Shown here: positions 18,060 to 26,961 of the stretch, one piece after another
Numbering within the stretch: the first letter of the stretch is position 1
How the letters are laid out: every line of letters begins with the position of its first letter
From: Limibacillus halophilus
GTDB taxonomy: Bacteria; Pseudomonadota; Alphaproteobacteria; Kiloniellales; CECT-8803
Assembly: GCF_014191775.1 (NCBI RefSeq)
Contig: NZ_JACHXA010000001.1
Location: 1 to 64,000 of the forward strand
Direction: 5' to 3'
DNA length: 64,000 nt
The notes under the pieces: generated by a model
Database searches by the model: none
What the model saw: only the letters and a program-made list of their open reading frames with translations
What the model was told of the DNA's origin: nothing
Program-made: the position numbers and the translations under genes

Positions 18060-18228
18060 TTCCCTGATAACAGGGAAAATACAGGGAAAATTCGATATTT
18101 TCCGGGTTCTGGATGAAAATTGGCGCTCTAACTCATTGTATTTGCGTTAGTTTATCGTGAAATTCCCTACTAGGAAGAACAGGGAATATTTTTCAATGAA
18201 CAGGGAATTATATTTCAGGATCAGGGAA
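18060..18228. repeat. Cluster of CAGGGAA repeats
   Basis: CAGGGAA occurs at 18071, 18082, 18180, 18201 and 18222, and its reverse TTCCCT(G) at 18060 and 18163. The first two sites form a perfect inverted repeat, TTCCCTG-ATAA-CAGGGAA. No coding sequence is visible between 18023 and 18294. The repeats could be transposase or recombinase binding sites, or remnants of an element end. Function is unknown. Confidence 0.6.
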
Positions 18229-18294
18229 ATGGCGGGCTCGCTTAAGAAAGTGCCTCTTTGTCTCATTTCTTCTAGATGATCGTTTCGGTATGCC

Positions 18295-18716
18295 ATCCTT
18301 GCATCCGTCCACAATCTCTTCAACATGAGAACGCTACCTTTACTCTCGAATCACCTTCAAACTAAACCGCGCCGCCGCTCTCTCCGAGTGGCGCGGCCTC
18401 GTCGATATTGGCCTGTCGGCCCGGCATGATCGTGGGCTTAGAGCCAACAATAAAGCCGAGAACTCTCATCAGCCCGTTCGACGACGAAAGCGAAAGCAAC
18501 AAGGCTTCAAGTCACCAGACTCCGCTCAACGGTTGCCATCCGTTCACGACGCCACCTACAACACCTTCAACTGTCAGCGTCATCTCCTCAGTCGACCAGG
18601 CTACAAGGTCCTAAGATCCAACGCATTTGAGGTGTGGGCTGGCGCCTGCAAAGCTGCATAGGATCCAACTGCGAGGGGTGATTGCTCTCGTGTTGCCGAG
18701 TTAACCTGTCAACGCC
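18295..18716 (+). mobile_element. Chimeric IS-A/IS-B transposase 3' remnant and IS-B right end
   Basis: From about 18295 to 18401 the DNA matches the 3' end of the IS-A transposase gene in a broken frame. At 18402 it switches to the IS-B transposase C-terminus in frame (DIGLSARHDRGLRANNKA, ending EVWAGACKAA and a TAG at 18660-18662). It then runs to the IS-B terminal repeat, which ends at 18716. The chimera suggests recombination between the two related elements. The ABC permease stop codon lies 4 bp beyond the IS end. Confidence 0.7.
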
Positions 18717-18719
18717 CTC

Positions 18720-19505
18720 TCAACGCCTCCGTGAAGGACGCCACTTCAGAAAAATGTTCTCGTAAGCCGCAACCGCACCCACGCCAAGTGATGTAAAAAC
18801 GGTGATGGATAGCAACGAGGCGAAGACAAGCGATGTATCAAGGTTGAACTGTGCGGAAAGGATCAGATATCCCATTCCGGTATTACCACCGATGAACTCT
18901 CCGACGATCGAGCCGACGAGAGCCAAGGGGAATGCCACTTTCAGCGCATCGGTTATATAGGGGATAGCATTCATGAGCCGTATCTTGAAGAAGATGCGCC
19001 ATTTTGTCCCGCCAGCAAGTTTGGACAAATCAAGCACATCGGATTCGATTTCGTCGAGTCCAGTTAGAGAATTTACGAAGATTGGGAACAGTGCGAGCAG
19101 GAAGGCCAACAGAATCTTGGATTCAACACCTAGCCCAAACCAGATCACAAAGAGCGGCGCAATCGCAACCTTTGGAATACCATTGAAGGCCGCGAGAACT
19201 GAAACGATGACGTTGCGTAGGGAACGAACATAGACAACAAGCAACGCCAGCAGGACACCGGAAAAAAGTGCCAGTGCCAAACCAACCAACGTCGAAAAGC
19301 CAGTCCTGCTCAGATGATGTACTTGCAATGGAAACGTCTGCCAAAACCGCTCAGCAATCGCCGACGGAACAGGCAGTACATATTCCGGCAGACCAGCAAA
19401 ATGCACGCCATACTCCCATATCAGCAACGCCAACACGATACCGAGTACCCCTTTGGCCGGGCCTGCTAATTGAGTCACGATCTTAGGAAGTAACCTGTCG
19501 TACAT
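18720..19505 (-). CDS. ABC transporter permease, SsuC/TauC-type (module 1)
   Basis: This 261-aa inner-membrane permease has about six hydrophobic segments. The EAA-type cytoplasmic loop appears as LAGGTKWRIFFKIRLMNAIPY, as in nitrate/sulfonate/taurine-type importers. The ATG at 19505 follows GGAGCGAA and the ATPase stop directly; the in-frame start at 19535 lies inside the ATPase gene. It is the last gene of UbiD module 1 and ends 4 bp from an IS-B end, so any downstream gene has been lost to IS activity. Confidence 0.9.
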   Translation of the reverse strand: MYDRLLPKIVTQLAGPAKGVLGIVLALLIWEYGVHFAGLPEYVLPVPSAIAERFWQTFPLQVHHLSRTGFSTLVGLALALFSGVLLALLVVYVRSLRNVIVSVLAAFNGIPKVAIAPLFVIWFGLGVESKILLAFLLALFPIFVNSLTGLDEIESDVLDLSKLAGGTKWRIFFKIRLMNAIPYITDALKVAFPLALVGSIVGEFIGGNTGMGYLILSAQFNLDTSLVFASLLSITVFTSLGVGAVAAYENIFLKWRPSRRR

Positions 19506-19506
19506 A

Positions 19507-20262
19507 TTATTCGCTCCAATTGGACTGAATCTCACCGCCCAGCCTCTCGGCCAGTTCCGTGAAACGACTCCCGCGCATGGTTTCGCGTGTCCTCGGTCGC
19601 GGAAGGTTGATCTCCACTACATCCTGAACTCGGCCAGGTCGCGGACTCATGACAATCACTGTGTCGGACAAAAGGATTGCCTCGGTGATGCTGTGCGTCA
19701 CAAAGAGAACCGTATTCCGGCTGTGAGCCCAGATCTTGAGCAGTTCGAATCCCATCCGTTCCCGGGTTATCACGTCAAGCGCACCAAACGGCTCATCCAT
19801 AAGTATCAGAGCTGGGTTGAGCAGGAGGGCCCGACAGATACCCGCGCGCTGCTGCATTCCCCCCGACAACTGGTGGGGGTAGGAATTCTCAAATCCAGTA
19901 AGTCCCGCGAGCGCGATAAGCTCCATCGCTCTTTGACGGTACTTCTCGGGTTTTGCGCCACTCATTTCACAGGTCAACAGTACGTTGTCCAAGGTTGTGC
20001 GCCACGGCAGCAGCACAGGCGATTGGAATACCATACCGGTGTCTTTTGCCGGGCCGGAAACAGGCACACCACCAATCAGGACTTCCCCACACGTTGGCTC
20101 CGACAACCCTGAAACCACACGAAGCAATGTGGACTTTCCACAACCGCTTGGGCCTATGATCGAGACGAATCGATTCGCCGGAATGTCAAAGCTAGCGTTA
20201 TCGACGGCCACGACGTCGCCGAAATGCTTGCTGACACCTTTAATTTCTATGTTAACTGACAT
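19507..20262 (-). CDS. ABC transporter ATP-binding protein, SsuB/TauB-type (module 1)
   Basis: This 251-aa ATPase has Walker A GPSGCGKST, signature LSGGMQQR, Walker B LILMDEP and a switch histidine in VTHSITEA. The ATG at 20262 follows AGGACAGG and opens MSVNIEIKGVSKHFG; upstream in-frame codons are discarded. It belongs to the nitrate/sulfonate/taurine class and pairs with the permease encoded directly after it and the NMT1-type binding protein encoded before it. Confidence 0.92.
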   Translation of the reverse strand: MSVNIEIKGVSKHFGDVVAVDNASFDIPANRFVSIIGPSGCGKSTLLRVVSGLSEPTCGEVLIGGVPVSGPAKDTGMVFQSPVLLPWRTTLDNVLLTCEMSGAKPEKYRQRAMELIALAGLTGFENSYPHQLSGGMQQRAGICRALLLNPALILMDEPFGALDVITRERMGFELLKIWAHSRNTVLFVTHSITEAILLSDTVIVMSPRPGRVQDVVEINLPRPRTRETMRGSRFTELAERLGGEIQSNWSE

Positions 20263-20370
20263 TTGCGCCTGTCCTTGTGTTCCGCTGTACGCGGCTCGCC
20301 GACGGAACGTCGGCCATGGAACTGCTGGCCCCTTATCCAAGAGCCAGCAGTTTCACGTCTGTGAGTTCAA

Positions 20371-21366
20371 CTATTGAGCGGGAATAGCGGGCGCGAAGGT
20401 ATCACCGACAACCGGTGGTGTTTCCAACTTCATCGCCTCGGCCATCAGATCGATCGTGCGTTGCAGACGGTCATCGGTCGCGGTGCCATACCCGTGCTGC
20501 TTAACATAGTCTGTGTTGATAGCCTTTATGGACTGCCGCCACTGGGCAAGAGTCGTCTCGTACTTCAGCGCAGCATTGTGCTTGACCATAATCTCAGCGG
20601 TTTCTTCGGGATGCTCGATTGCATATTCAACAGCCCGCTTGGTCGCTTCAGCGAAACGGCGCGCCTCCTCAGGCTTCTCGTTCAGCCTGTCTGCCTTCGC
20701 TATCAGCAAATATCCGAATACGTCGTAGCCCCAGTTCGCGAAGGACGAAAAATACACCTCCCTAGTCTGGCCAATCGTGCGCTGAAGGGATGGCACGTCC
20801 CCATCAATCGACGCCGTCATGAGATCTGCCTGGCCGCCAGCAAGAAGCGATAGATAAACACTGGGATCGGCTGTTTCCCAATGTACATCGGCAGGGTTCA
20901 AATTGTGCTGCGCGTAGATAATCGGCAGGATCACACGTGCGCTGTCTGTCTGCGACGCGACGATCTTTGCCCCTTTAAGAGATTCCGGGGTTTCATAGGG
21001 CTTGAGCGAAGCGAGGCCGCTCGTAGCGGTATCCATAAAAACCATAAATCCCTTGACTTTGGCGCCCTTGGCGACCGCCTGCACCACCGGGCCAGCGTCC
21101 GCCATGCCATAGTCAGCCTGACCAGCATCTACAGCCGCGACGACAAAGCCGCTACCGGTGGCCGGTGAGATTCTAATGTCAAACCCAGCCTCCTTATAGA
21201 ATCCCTTTTCAAGCCCGACGAAGTAAGGGGAGTGACGCCCATGGAAAGCGTAGTTCGTTAAGAACTCGATCTTCGTCAAACTATCTGCAGCCGCCGGAAC
21301 CACAGCTGCCATCCAAAGTGCCGCCAAAGCGGCGAAGTAGAATACTCGCTTTGTAACATACTTCAT
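20371..21366 (-). CDS. ABC substrate-binding protein, NMT1/THI5-like (module 1)
   Basis: This 331-aa periplasmic binding protein has an N-terminal signal peptide (hydrophobic run FYFAALAALWMAAVVPAAA), with cleavage likely after AAA. The mature start IEFLTNYAFHGRHSPYFVGL is close in pattern to the module 2 binding protein (HRSPYLLGVDKGFYKEAG). The ATG at 21366 follows GGGAGGAT. NMT1-like proteins bind pyrimidines, sulfonates or aromatic acids. Next to UbiD, an aromatic or heteroaromatic carboxylate is a reasonable guess. Confidence 0.9.
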   Translation of the reverse strand: MKYVTKRVFYFAALAALWMAAVVPAAADSLTKIEFLTNYAFHGRHSPYFVGLEKGFYKEAGFDIRISPATGSGFVVAAVDAGQADYGMADAGPVVQAVAKGAKVKGFMVFMDTATSGLASLKPYETPESLKGAKIVASQTDSARVILPIIYAQHNLNPADVHWETADPSVYLSLLAGGQADLMTASIDGDVPSLQRTIGQTREVYFSSFANWGYDVFGYLLIAKADRLNEKPEEARRFAEATKRAVEYAIEHPEETAEIMVKHNAALKYETTLAQWRQSIKAINTDYVKQHGYGTATDDRLQRTIDLMAEAMKLETPPVVGDTFAPAIPAQ

Positions 21367-21394
21367 TAGATCCTCCCTATTTCGACTCGTGGAA

Positions 21395-22738
21395 CTACTT
21401 GATTGCGCCGTGTGCACTTGGGTCCGTGACGTAGTCCTCAAGTCGCACGGCCCCAACTCCTGGAATCCGCTTTCGCTCAAACTCAGCACGACGTGAGAAT
21501 GGCGCTGTTGCATCAATACCGACTCGCCCCCAGTGGTCCTTGTCGGGATCACGGTAAAATGTTGGTGTTTCGGGAATGACGATCATGTCCTTGTCGGGCC
21601 TGCTGCGTGTTAGCGTTGCCCACATGACGTCGTCCATGCTGTAGATATCAACGTCCTCATCGACGACGGTGCAGACCTTCGCCCACGTAGGATCTGCGCC
21701 CATCACAGCCATCAAAACCTGGCGCGCATGCCCTTCGTACTGCTGCTTGATTTTCACCACTGTGTGCAGCACGAACGGCTGGCAGGTGACATCGACGATG
21801 CCTGGAAGGACGGCGCTGATCTTCTGGTAAATGTTGGCGGCCACTGAAAGCTCGAGGGTCAGAACTTCCTCAGCCGAACCACACAAGATGCTGTGAAAAA
21901 TAGCGTCTTTACGACGTGTGACGCCAAGCACCTCGAAGACAGCATTTAAACCGACAGGTGTGTAATACCCCATAAACTCGCCGAAAGGCCCTTCCTCGCG
22001 TCGCTCATTCGGCAGAAATCGGCCTTCAATGACGATCTCCGTGTGCGCTGGCACCATCAGGTCGATGTGCTTGCATTTACGCAGAGGAATGGGTTTGCCT
22101 GCTAGCTGTCCCGCCACCTTGAGTTCATCGACATCGTAGGGCAGCGGCGCCGCCGCCGAGAGGAACGCGGTCGGCGGCGTGCCAATTATCATTGCTGCCT
22201 CCAGGTACTGCCCTTTCTGCTCGGCTTTCTCATGATAAAGCGTAAGGTGATGCCGGGGCGCGAGCCGACACCGCAACTCATCGTCATTGACATACATAGA
22301 GCGGTGAAACGAGAGGTTGCCCACACCAGTTTCCGGGTCCTTCGCAAAGAACATCGCCGACGTGAAGTATGGCCCAGCGTCCTTTTCCGAATAGGTAATC
22401 AGGGGCAGGTCGCTCATCTTGCAGTCGACGATTTCCGGGATTTCTATAGGTTGGGCATTACCGCTTTCAGACTGAGCGCCAAGAGTAGCGAGCTTGTTCC
22501 ATTGCCGGCAGAAGTCATCCGGCTCAATACCGAGGATCTCCGCAATTCGTTCGCGTGCGCCATAGAGATTAGTGACCACAGGAAGTGTCGTTCCCGCCAC
22601 GTTGTGAAACAGGATCGGTTTACCCCATCGCTTATGCGCCGCAGCCGTCACAGCGGCAAGTTCGTGCTTAGGGTCAACTTCACGATCTATCTCAACGAGT
22701 TCGCCACGTTGCCGCAGCCGCTCAATATACTCACGCAT
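21395..22738 (-). CDS. UbiD family prenylated-FMN decarboxylase (module 1)
   Basis: This 447-aa member of the UbiD/Fdc/AroY family performs reversible decarboxylation of unsaturated or (hetero)aromatic acids using prenylated FMN. The acidic catalytic motif EGPFGEFMGYY is present, along with the PHHLTLYHEKAEQKGQ segment and C-terminal GVGAVRLEDY. The ATG at 22738 follows GAGGTGATTGA. The cofactor maker UbiX is encoded 109 bp upstream on the same strand, and the transporter genes follow. It is not the ubiquinone-pathway ubiD by context; its closest relative in the window is the UbiD of module 2. Confidence 0.9.
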   Translation of the reverse strand: MREYIERLRQRGELVEIDREVDPKHELAAVTAAAHKRWGKPILFHNVAGTTLPVVTNLYGARERIAEILGIEPDDFCRQWNKLATLGAQSESGNAQPIEIPEIVDCKMSDLPLITYSEKDAGPYFTSAMFFAKDPETGVGNLSFHRSMYVNDDELRCRLAPRHHLTLYHEKAEQKGQYLEAAMIIGTPPTAFLSAAAPLPYDVDELKVAGQLAGKPIPLRKCKHIDLMVPAHTEIVIEGRFLPNERREEGPFGEFMGYYTPVGLNAVFEVLGVTRRKDAIFHSILCGSAEEVLTLELSVAANIYQKISAVLPGIVDVTCQPFVLHTVVKIKQQYEGHARQVLMAVMGADPTWAKVCTVVDEDVDIYSMDDVMWATLTRSRPDKDMIVIPETPTFYRDPDKDHWGRVGIDATAPFSRRAEFERKRIPGVGAVRLEDYVTDPSAHGAIK

Positions 22739-22847
22739 TCAATCACCTCGATCCGTTTCTTGATTCACTGGTATCCGCAAATTCGGCCGCACCGCCATGC
22801 GCGCTCAACGACCGCACCCGGTGGTGGGCTGTAAGTCTTTGCCGACT

Positions 22848-23525
22848 TCAAGCCCTTCGCCTTTCAATTTCTGATGTTGTTCTGATTGGTTCCGATGGTT
22901 CGTTCCGGGCGGCCCGTTCTGTAGTTTGGTCCAATCCAGATTCGCCCCACCGCGCTATGCGGCCCGTATCCAAGCCGAACAGATCAAGGGCTCGCCCAAT
23001 CGAATGGTCGACGATGTCATCAACCGTCTGCGGTCGCGCATAGAAGGCGGGAACTGGCGGCATGACGATGGCTCCCATTTCCGTGACTTGGGTCATCGCA
23101 CGCAAGTGTCCCAGATGCAGCGGTGTTTCTCTGAGCATCAAAACCAGCCGTCGGCGCTCTTTCAACACCACGTCGGCTGCCCGTGCTAGCAGGCCGGTTG
23201 TGACGCCGCTTGCAATTGCCGACATACTACGGATCGAACAGGGCGCCACCAGCATGCCGTCTGTACGAAAAGAACCGCTTGAAATCGCCGCTGCGATGTC
23301 ATCCTCGCGGTATACCACCGAGGCTAAGTTTGTTACCGCCGAAACCTTGATAGGTAATTCGTGAGCCAGGGTAACTTGTGCTGCGCGGGTCATGACAAGG
23401 TGGGTCTCAACTCCGATTTCACGCAACACTTCTAACGCGCGGACGCCAAGGACAACCCCAGATGCGCCACTAATTCCAACAATAATGCGACGCGTTCTCT
23501 GCGGATGCAGATTATCTGCGATCAC
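22848..23525 (-). CDS. UbiX family flavin prenyltransferase (module 1)
   Basis: This enzyme makes prenylated FMN from FMN and dimethylallyl phosphate for the UbiD partner. The flavin loop VGISGASG is followed by RRLVLMLRETPLHLGHL and a PPVPAFYARPQTVDDIVDH segment, all UbiX/Pad1 hallmarks. A GTG at 23525, 3-5 nt after GGGAGGGGAA, is preferred (225 aa); an ATG at 23561 would add 12 residues of no family match. A tail of about 40 residues past the usual end is polar and probably unstructured. It is divergent from the IclR gene at 23685. Confidence 0.9.
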   Translation of the reverse strand: MIADNLHPQRTRRIIVGISGASGVVLGVRALEVLREIGVETHLVMTRAAQVTLAHELPIKVSAVTNLASVVYREDDIAAAISSGSFRTDGMLVAPCSIRSMSAIASGVTTGLLARAADVVLKERRRLVLMLRETPLHLGHLRAMTQVTEMGAIVMPPVPAFYARPQTVDDIVDHSIGRALDLFGLDTGRIARWGESGLDQTTERAARNEPSEPIRTTSEIERRRA

Positions 23526-23580
23526 AGGTTCCCCTCCCCACCCGACCGTCTCGGAGCGCATAAAACGGCCCGAGTCATCT

Positions 23581-23626
23581 GTTGCATATTTTGCAACACT
23601 GTTGCATTTAATGATACTATTATAAT
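23581..23626. promoter_or_regulatory. Putative IclR operator between ubiX-1 and iclR-1
   Basis: A perfect inverted repeat, GTTGCA-TATTT-TGCAAC (23581-23597), is followed by CTGTTG and the AT-rich ATACTAT. The same layout occurs at 31992-32030 upstream of the second IclR gene of this island. TATAAT at 23621 could be a -10 for the IclR gene, but no well-spaced -35 is visible. Confidence 0.5.
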
Positions 23627-23684
23627 ATCCACTGTCAACGCCAATCTGTTTCCGTTAACCACTACCGGACCTACAACGAAGACG

Positions 23685-24455
23685 ATGGAGTCAAACAAGA
23701 TGGCACCCCTTGCAGGCATGAAGACCGTCCGACATGCAATCGTCGTACTTCGCTGCTTTTCAGTGGCTGAATCTCTACTTGGCGTGAACGAGATCGCACG
23801 CCGCACGGGCCTACATAAGAGTTCCGTATCGCGCCTCGTCGCTACGCTGGAAGAAGCTCATCTTTTAGAACGGGACACCGCAACCAAACGATTGCGCCTT
23901 GGCGATGGGCTGTTGACGATCGCAGCGCCCTTATTCAGCAAGATGGGATTTTTGAATGCGGTCCGCCCAGTGCTTGAAAAGCTCTCGCAGACAACTGAGG
24001 AAACAGCATATTTCAACATCTGGGACGGCAGTGAAGCTGTCGTCGTCGATCAGGCGGTTGGGCCCAACGCGGTCACGCACTTCGCCCCATTGGGGATGAG
24101 AAACCCCGCGCACTGCACTGCAACTGGGAAAGTACTTTTGGCCTTTGCTTCAGAATCCGAGGTCGATGCCGTCTTATCGGTTGGCCTGCACAAGTATACG
24201 CCCAGCAGCGTCACGGACCCGGTTACACTGCGAGAACAACTCGCGGATATCCGTGCGAATGGCGTTGCTCTAAATATCGGTGAACTTGCCAGTGATGTCG
24301 GCGCAATCGCCGCCATCGTCCGCAAAGAACATGGTGCCATAGCAGGTGCCATCGCCGTCAGTGTACCCCTTTACCGGTTTGGCAGGGACCGCCAAGAAGA
24401 ACTTCGTAAAATGGTCTTGGAAGCCGCAAAATCCCTGTCCCAGCGTTTAAGCTAA
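23685..24455 (+). CDS. IclR family transcriptional regulator (module 1)
   Basis: This 256-aa protein has a winged helix (roughly 10-70, LGVNEIARRTGLHKSSVSRL) and an IclR effector domain (roughly 85-250, with NPAHCTATGKVLLAF). The ATG at 23685 is chosen; earlier in-frame codons run through the operator region. It closely resembles the regulator at 32082 (both have GVNEVAR-type recognition helices and HCTA-GKVLLAF), so the two probably bind related sites. It is divergent from ubiX-1 and convergent with ubiX-2. Confidence 0.9.
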   Translation: MESNKMAPLAGMKTVRHAIVVLRCFSVAESLLGVNEIARRTGLHKSSVSRLVATLEEAHLLERDTATKRLRLGDGLLTIAAPLFSKMGFLNAVRPVLEKLSQTTEETAYFNIWDGSEAVVVDQAVGPNAVTHFAPLGMRNPAHCTATGKVLLAFASESEVDAVLSVGLHKYTPSSVTDPVTLREQLADIRANGVALNIGELASDVGAIAAIVRKEHGAIAGAIAVSVPLYRFGRDRQEELRKMVLEAAKSLSQRLS

Positions 24456-24464
24456 GCAAGACGC

Positions 24465-24506
24465 TTCGGTGCTGATTAACTGCACAAGGCATCTTCGAGC
24501 ACCGAA
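24465..24506. terminator. Possible bidirectional terminator hairpin
   Basis: TTCGGTGCT (24465-24473) and AGCACCGAA (24498-24506) can pair over 9 bp with a 24-nt loop, between the convergent iclR-1 and ubiX-2 genes. There is no long T tract on either side, so the call rests on position and pairing only. Confidence 0.3.
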
Positions 24507-24515
24507 AAGCCCTCA

Positions 24516-25127
24516 TTAATCATTAGGAGAATCCAACGGCCCGCGAAGGCCGATTGTCTCGCCCCAGCGCTGCAAGGTGCCAACATCGATTCCAAACAAA
24601 TCCAGTGCTCTGCCGACACTATGATTGACGATGTCATCAATGGATTTTGGTTTGGTGTAAAAAGCAGGGAGCGGCGGCATGATGATCGCTCCCATTTCGG
24701 TAACCTGGGTCATACTGCGCAGATGACCCAAATGAAGTGGCGTTTCGCGCACCATGAGAACAAGCCGGCGGCGCTCTTTCAGAACGACGTCGGCCGCCCG
24801 GGAAAGCAAACCCGAGGTAACACCGCTAGCAATTTCCGAAAGGCTTCGGATCGAACAGGGCGCAACAAGCATCCCCAGCGTGATGAAAGAGCCGCTCGAT
24901 ATGCTTGCCGCTATGTCATCAGCCTTGTGAATGACATCGGCCAACTGGTGCAGATCGGCCGCTTTCATATGGAGTTCTTGGGCAAGAGTAATCTGCGCGG
25001 AACGGGTCACGACAAGGTGAGCCTCGATATCCGTTCCGCGCAGCATTTCCAAAGCGCGCACACCATAGATGGCACCTGAAGCACCGCTGATGGCTACAAT
25101 CATTCTACGTGGAGGCGCCTTTTTCAT
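24516..25127 (-). CDS. UbiX family flavin prenyltransferase (module 2)
   Basis: This 203-aa UbiX/Pad1 homologue has VAISGASGAIYGVRALEML at the flavin loop, RRLVLMVRETPLHLGHLRS and PPLPAFYTKPKSIDDIVNH. It is very similar to the module 1 UbiX, which points to duplication of the whole set. It would supply prenylated FMN to the second UbiD. It is the last gene of the module 2 operon, 28 bp after the binding-protein gene, whereas module 1 has ubiX first, so gene order was changed after duplication or the sets were acquired separately. Confidence 0.92.
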   Translation of the reverse strand: MKKAPPRRMIVAISGASGAIYGVRALEMLRGTDIEAHLVVTRSAQITLAQELHMKAADLHQLADVIHKADDIAASISSGSFITLGMLVAPCSIRSLSEIASGVTSGLLSRAADVVLKERRRLVLMVRETPLHLGHLRSMTQVTEMGAIIMPPLPAFYTKPKSIDDIVNHSVGRALDLFGIDVGTLQRWGETIGLRGPLDSPND

Positions 25128-25154
25128 GGGCTGAGTCTCCGACCTAGTCCGGCT

Positions 25155-26159
25155 TTAATGGATAAAGTCGTTGGTGTAATAGGTAGTGACGTCCTCCACG
25201 GTCGTATTGAGGCCGCCAAACTCCTTCATCAGAGCCTGGGTCGCTTCCCAACGCTCTTTGACGGAAAAGCCCACCGTGTCTCCCTCGGACCCTTTCGCAT
25301 GCAGCAACGCAGCGGTTGCCTTCAGTTTTTCGACTTCCACTGCCTTCTTTCGGCTGGGTGAACGTTTTAGAAGCGCGTCGATAGACTCTTCGGGATTTTG
25401 GAGAGCGTAGTCGTAGGCCCGCAGGGTCGCTTTCACGAATGCGGCAACGATTTCGGGTGAATTCTCGACAGTCTCTGTATGGGCGGCAATTCCGTCACCC
25501 ATCGTATCAACACCAAATGATGCATAGGTGAAGTGGTTCAGCTTAACTTCGGCCGCATCGGAAAGGCTAAGAAGGCTGTCATTGGGAAATCCTGTGATAG
25601 CCTCCGTACGCTTGGCTAGGAAGGTCTGGTTTCGCGTACCGCCATCGGAAGCAATGATCTGCACTTTCGATGAGTCGATGCCGTTCTTCGCAAGCAAGGC
25701 GTACAGCATCGTGGTGGTCATGTCGCCCTGAAGGGTCGCAACCTTCTTGCCTACGAGATCAGCAGGCTCCTTAATGTTCTGCTCAGGCCAGCTGATCAGT
25801 GCATTGGGGCTGGTTTGGTAAAGTTGAGCGACCTGCTTGATGGGCATGCCTTGCGCCACGCCAAGCATCAACGACGGCGGGTCGATGATCGCGAAGGTAT
25901 CCTGTTGGGCCGCTACGAGCTGCATGGATGACGTAACGCCCTTACCTTCCAAGACCTCAACGTCGAGACCTGCTTCTTTGTAGAACCCCTTGTCCACTCC
26001 GAGTAGATAGGGCGAGCGGTGGCCGTTGTAGCTGAAGGCCAGTCGGACGGTCACCTTCTTCAGTTCCTCCGCATTGGAAGGTGCTCCAAAGGTAATTACC
26101 CCTGATAAAGCCACCGCAACGGTTGCTGCTATGACAATCATTCTGCGTGTTAGTCTCAT
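25155..26159 (-). CDS. ABC substrate-binding protein, NMT1/THI5-like (module 2)
   Basis: This 334-aa periplasmic binding protein has a signal peptide (RRMIVIAATVAVALSGVITF, cleavage near SNAEE). The mature N-terminus VRLAFSYNGHRSPYLLGVDK shares the HRSPY pattern with its module 1 counterpart, but the remainder is clearly diverged, so the two importers may take different though related compounds. The start follows GGAGAGGAA. ATPase and permease genes of the same class are upstream in the operon. Confidence 0.9.
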   Translation of the reverse strand: MRLTRRMIVIAATVAVALSGVITFGAPSNAEELKKVTVRLAFSYNGHRSPYLLGVDKGFYKEAGLDVEVLEGKGVTSSMQLVAAQQDTFAIIDPPSLMLGVAQGMPIKQVAQLYQTSPNALISWPEQNIKEPADLVGKKVATLQGDMTTTMLYALLAKNGIDSSKVQIIASDGGTRNQTFLAKRTEAITGFPNDSLLSLSDAAEVKLNHFTYASFGVDTMGDGIAAHTETVENSPEIVAAFVKATLRAYDYALQNPEESIDALLKRSPSRKKAVEVEKLKATAALLHAKGSEGDTVGFSVKERWEATQALMKEFGGLNTTVEDVTTYYTNDFIH

Positions 26160-26184
26160 AAGTTCCTCTCCTATTCGCTAATTG

Positions 26185-26961
26185 TTAGTACGCTTTCAGA
26201 ACCCCATGTTGCTCGAACAGATGACGCACTCGCGCCACTGTGTTCACAAACTGCTGGGATTCCATCGTTCCAGGCCGCCTGGGATGTGGCAGGTCGGTTT
26301 TGATAATTTCGGCAATACGCCCCGGACGCGGCGTCATCACTACGACGCGGTCCGCCAGAAGGACGGCTTCCTGGATATCGTGCGTGATGAAGATCACGCT
26401 TTTCTGTGTTTCGAGCCAGATTTGGTGAAGCTCCATCACCATCTGTTCACGAGTCAGTGCATCGAGTGCACCAAATGGTTCATCCATCAACAGGATCGGT
26501 GGTTCGTGAATCAACGCCCGGCATATGGAGACACGCTGGCGCATGCCACCTGACAGCTCGTAAGGAAACTTTTTCTCGAATCCACCTAGACCGACTTTAT
26601 CCAATAGAGAACGCGCTCGGTCCTCATAAGCTTTGCGGTCAAGCCCGCGCATTTCTGGCTGGATGAGCACATTGTCAAGCACGCTGCGCCAATCCAGGAG
26701 AACATCCGTCTGGAACACAATGCCCAACTCAGTCACGGGCTTTGTGATTTCATTGCCATTGGCTAAAATCGTTCCATTGGTCGGAAATGCCAGCCCAGAC
26801 GCCATAGACAAGAGCGTGCTTTTACCGCACCCACTTGGACCTACAATGGAAATGAATTCACCCTCTGCAATTTGCAGGCTGAAATCTCGCAGTGCTTCAA
26901 TCGGACCGCTCGAGGTGTGATAGGATTTACTGACATTCTGGAATTGGAGCGTATCAGCCAT
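26185..26961 (-). CDS. ABC transporter ATP-binding protein, SsuB/TauB-type (module 2)
   Basis: This 258-aa ATPase has Walker A GPSGCGKST, signature LSGGMRQR, Walker B ILLMDEP and the histidine loop ITHDIQEAV. The ATG at 26961 overlaps the permease stop (ATGA); the in-frame start at 27009 lies inside the permease gene. It is the energy-coupling subunit of the second NMT1-type importer. Confidence 0.92.
   Translation of the reverse strand: MADTLQFQNVSKSYHTSSGPIEALRDFSLQIAEGEFISIVGPSGCGKSTLLSMASGLAFPTNGTILANGNEITKPVTELGIVFQTDVLLDWRSVLDNVLIQPEMRGLDRKAYEDRARSLLDKVGLGGFEKKFPYELSGGMRQRVSICRALIHEPPILLMDEPFGALDALTREQMVMELHQIWLETQKSVIFITHDIQEAVLLADRVVVMTPRPGRIAEIIKTDLPHPRRPGTMESQQFVNTVARVRHLFEQHGVLKAY

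Noticed and set aside
17902-18300. CRISPR array suggested by the short repeats
   Set aside because: The repeat words are only 7 bp, irregularly spaced and in both orientations, and no cas gene is present.
22232-22834. 200-codon open frame opposite ubiD-1
   Set aside because: It is antisense to a full UbiD with catalytic motifs, and the translation looks random.
21395-23525. Calling these genes the ubiquinone-pathway ubiD and ubiX
   Set aside because: The context is an IclR-controlled importer operon and a second set is present; ubiquinone genes are absent.
23602-23626. Sigma-70 promoter TTGCAT to TATAAT before iclR-1
   Set aside because: The spacing is only 13 bp, too short for a normal promoter; only the inverted repeat is kept.
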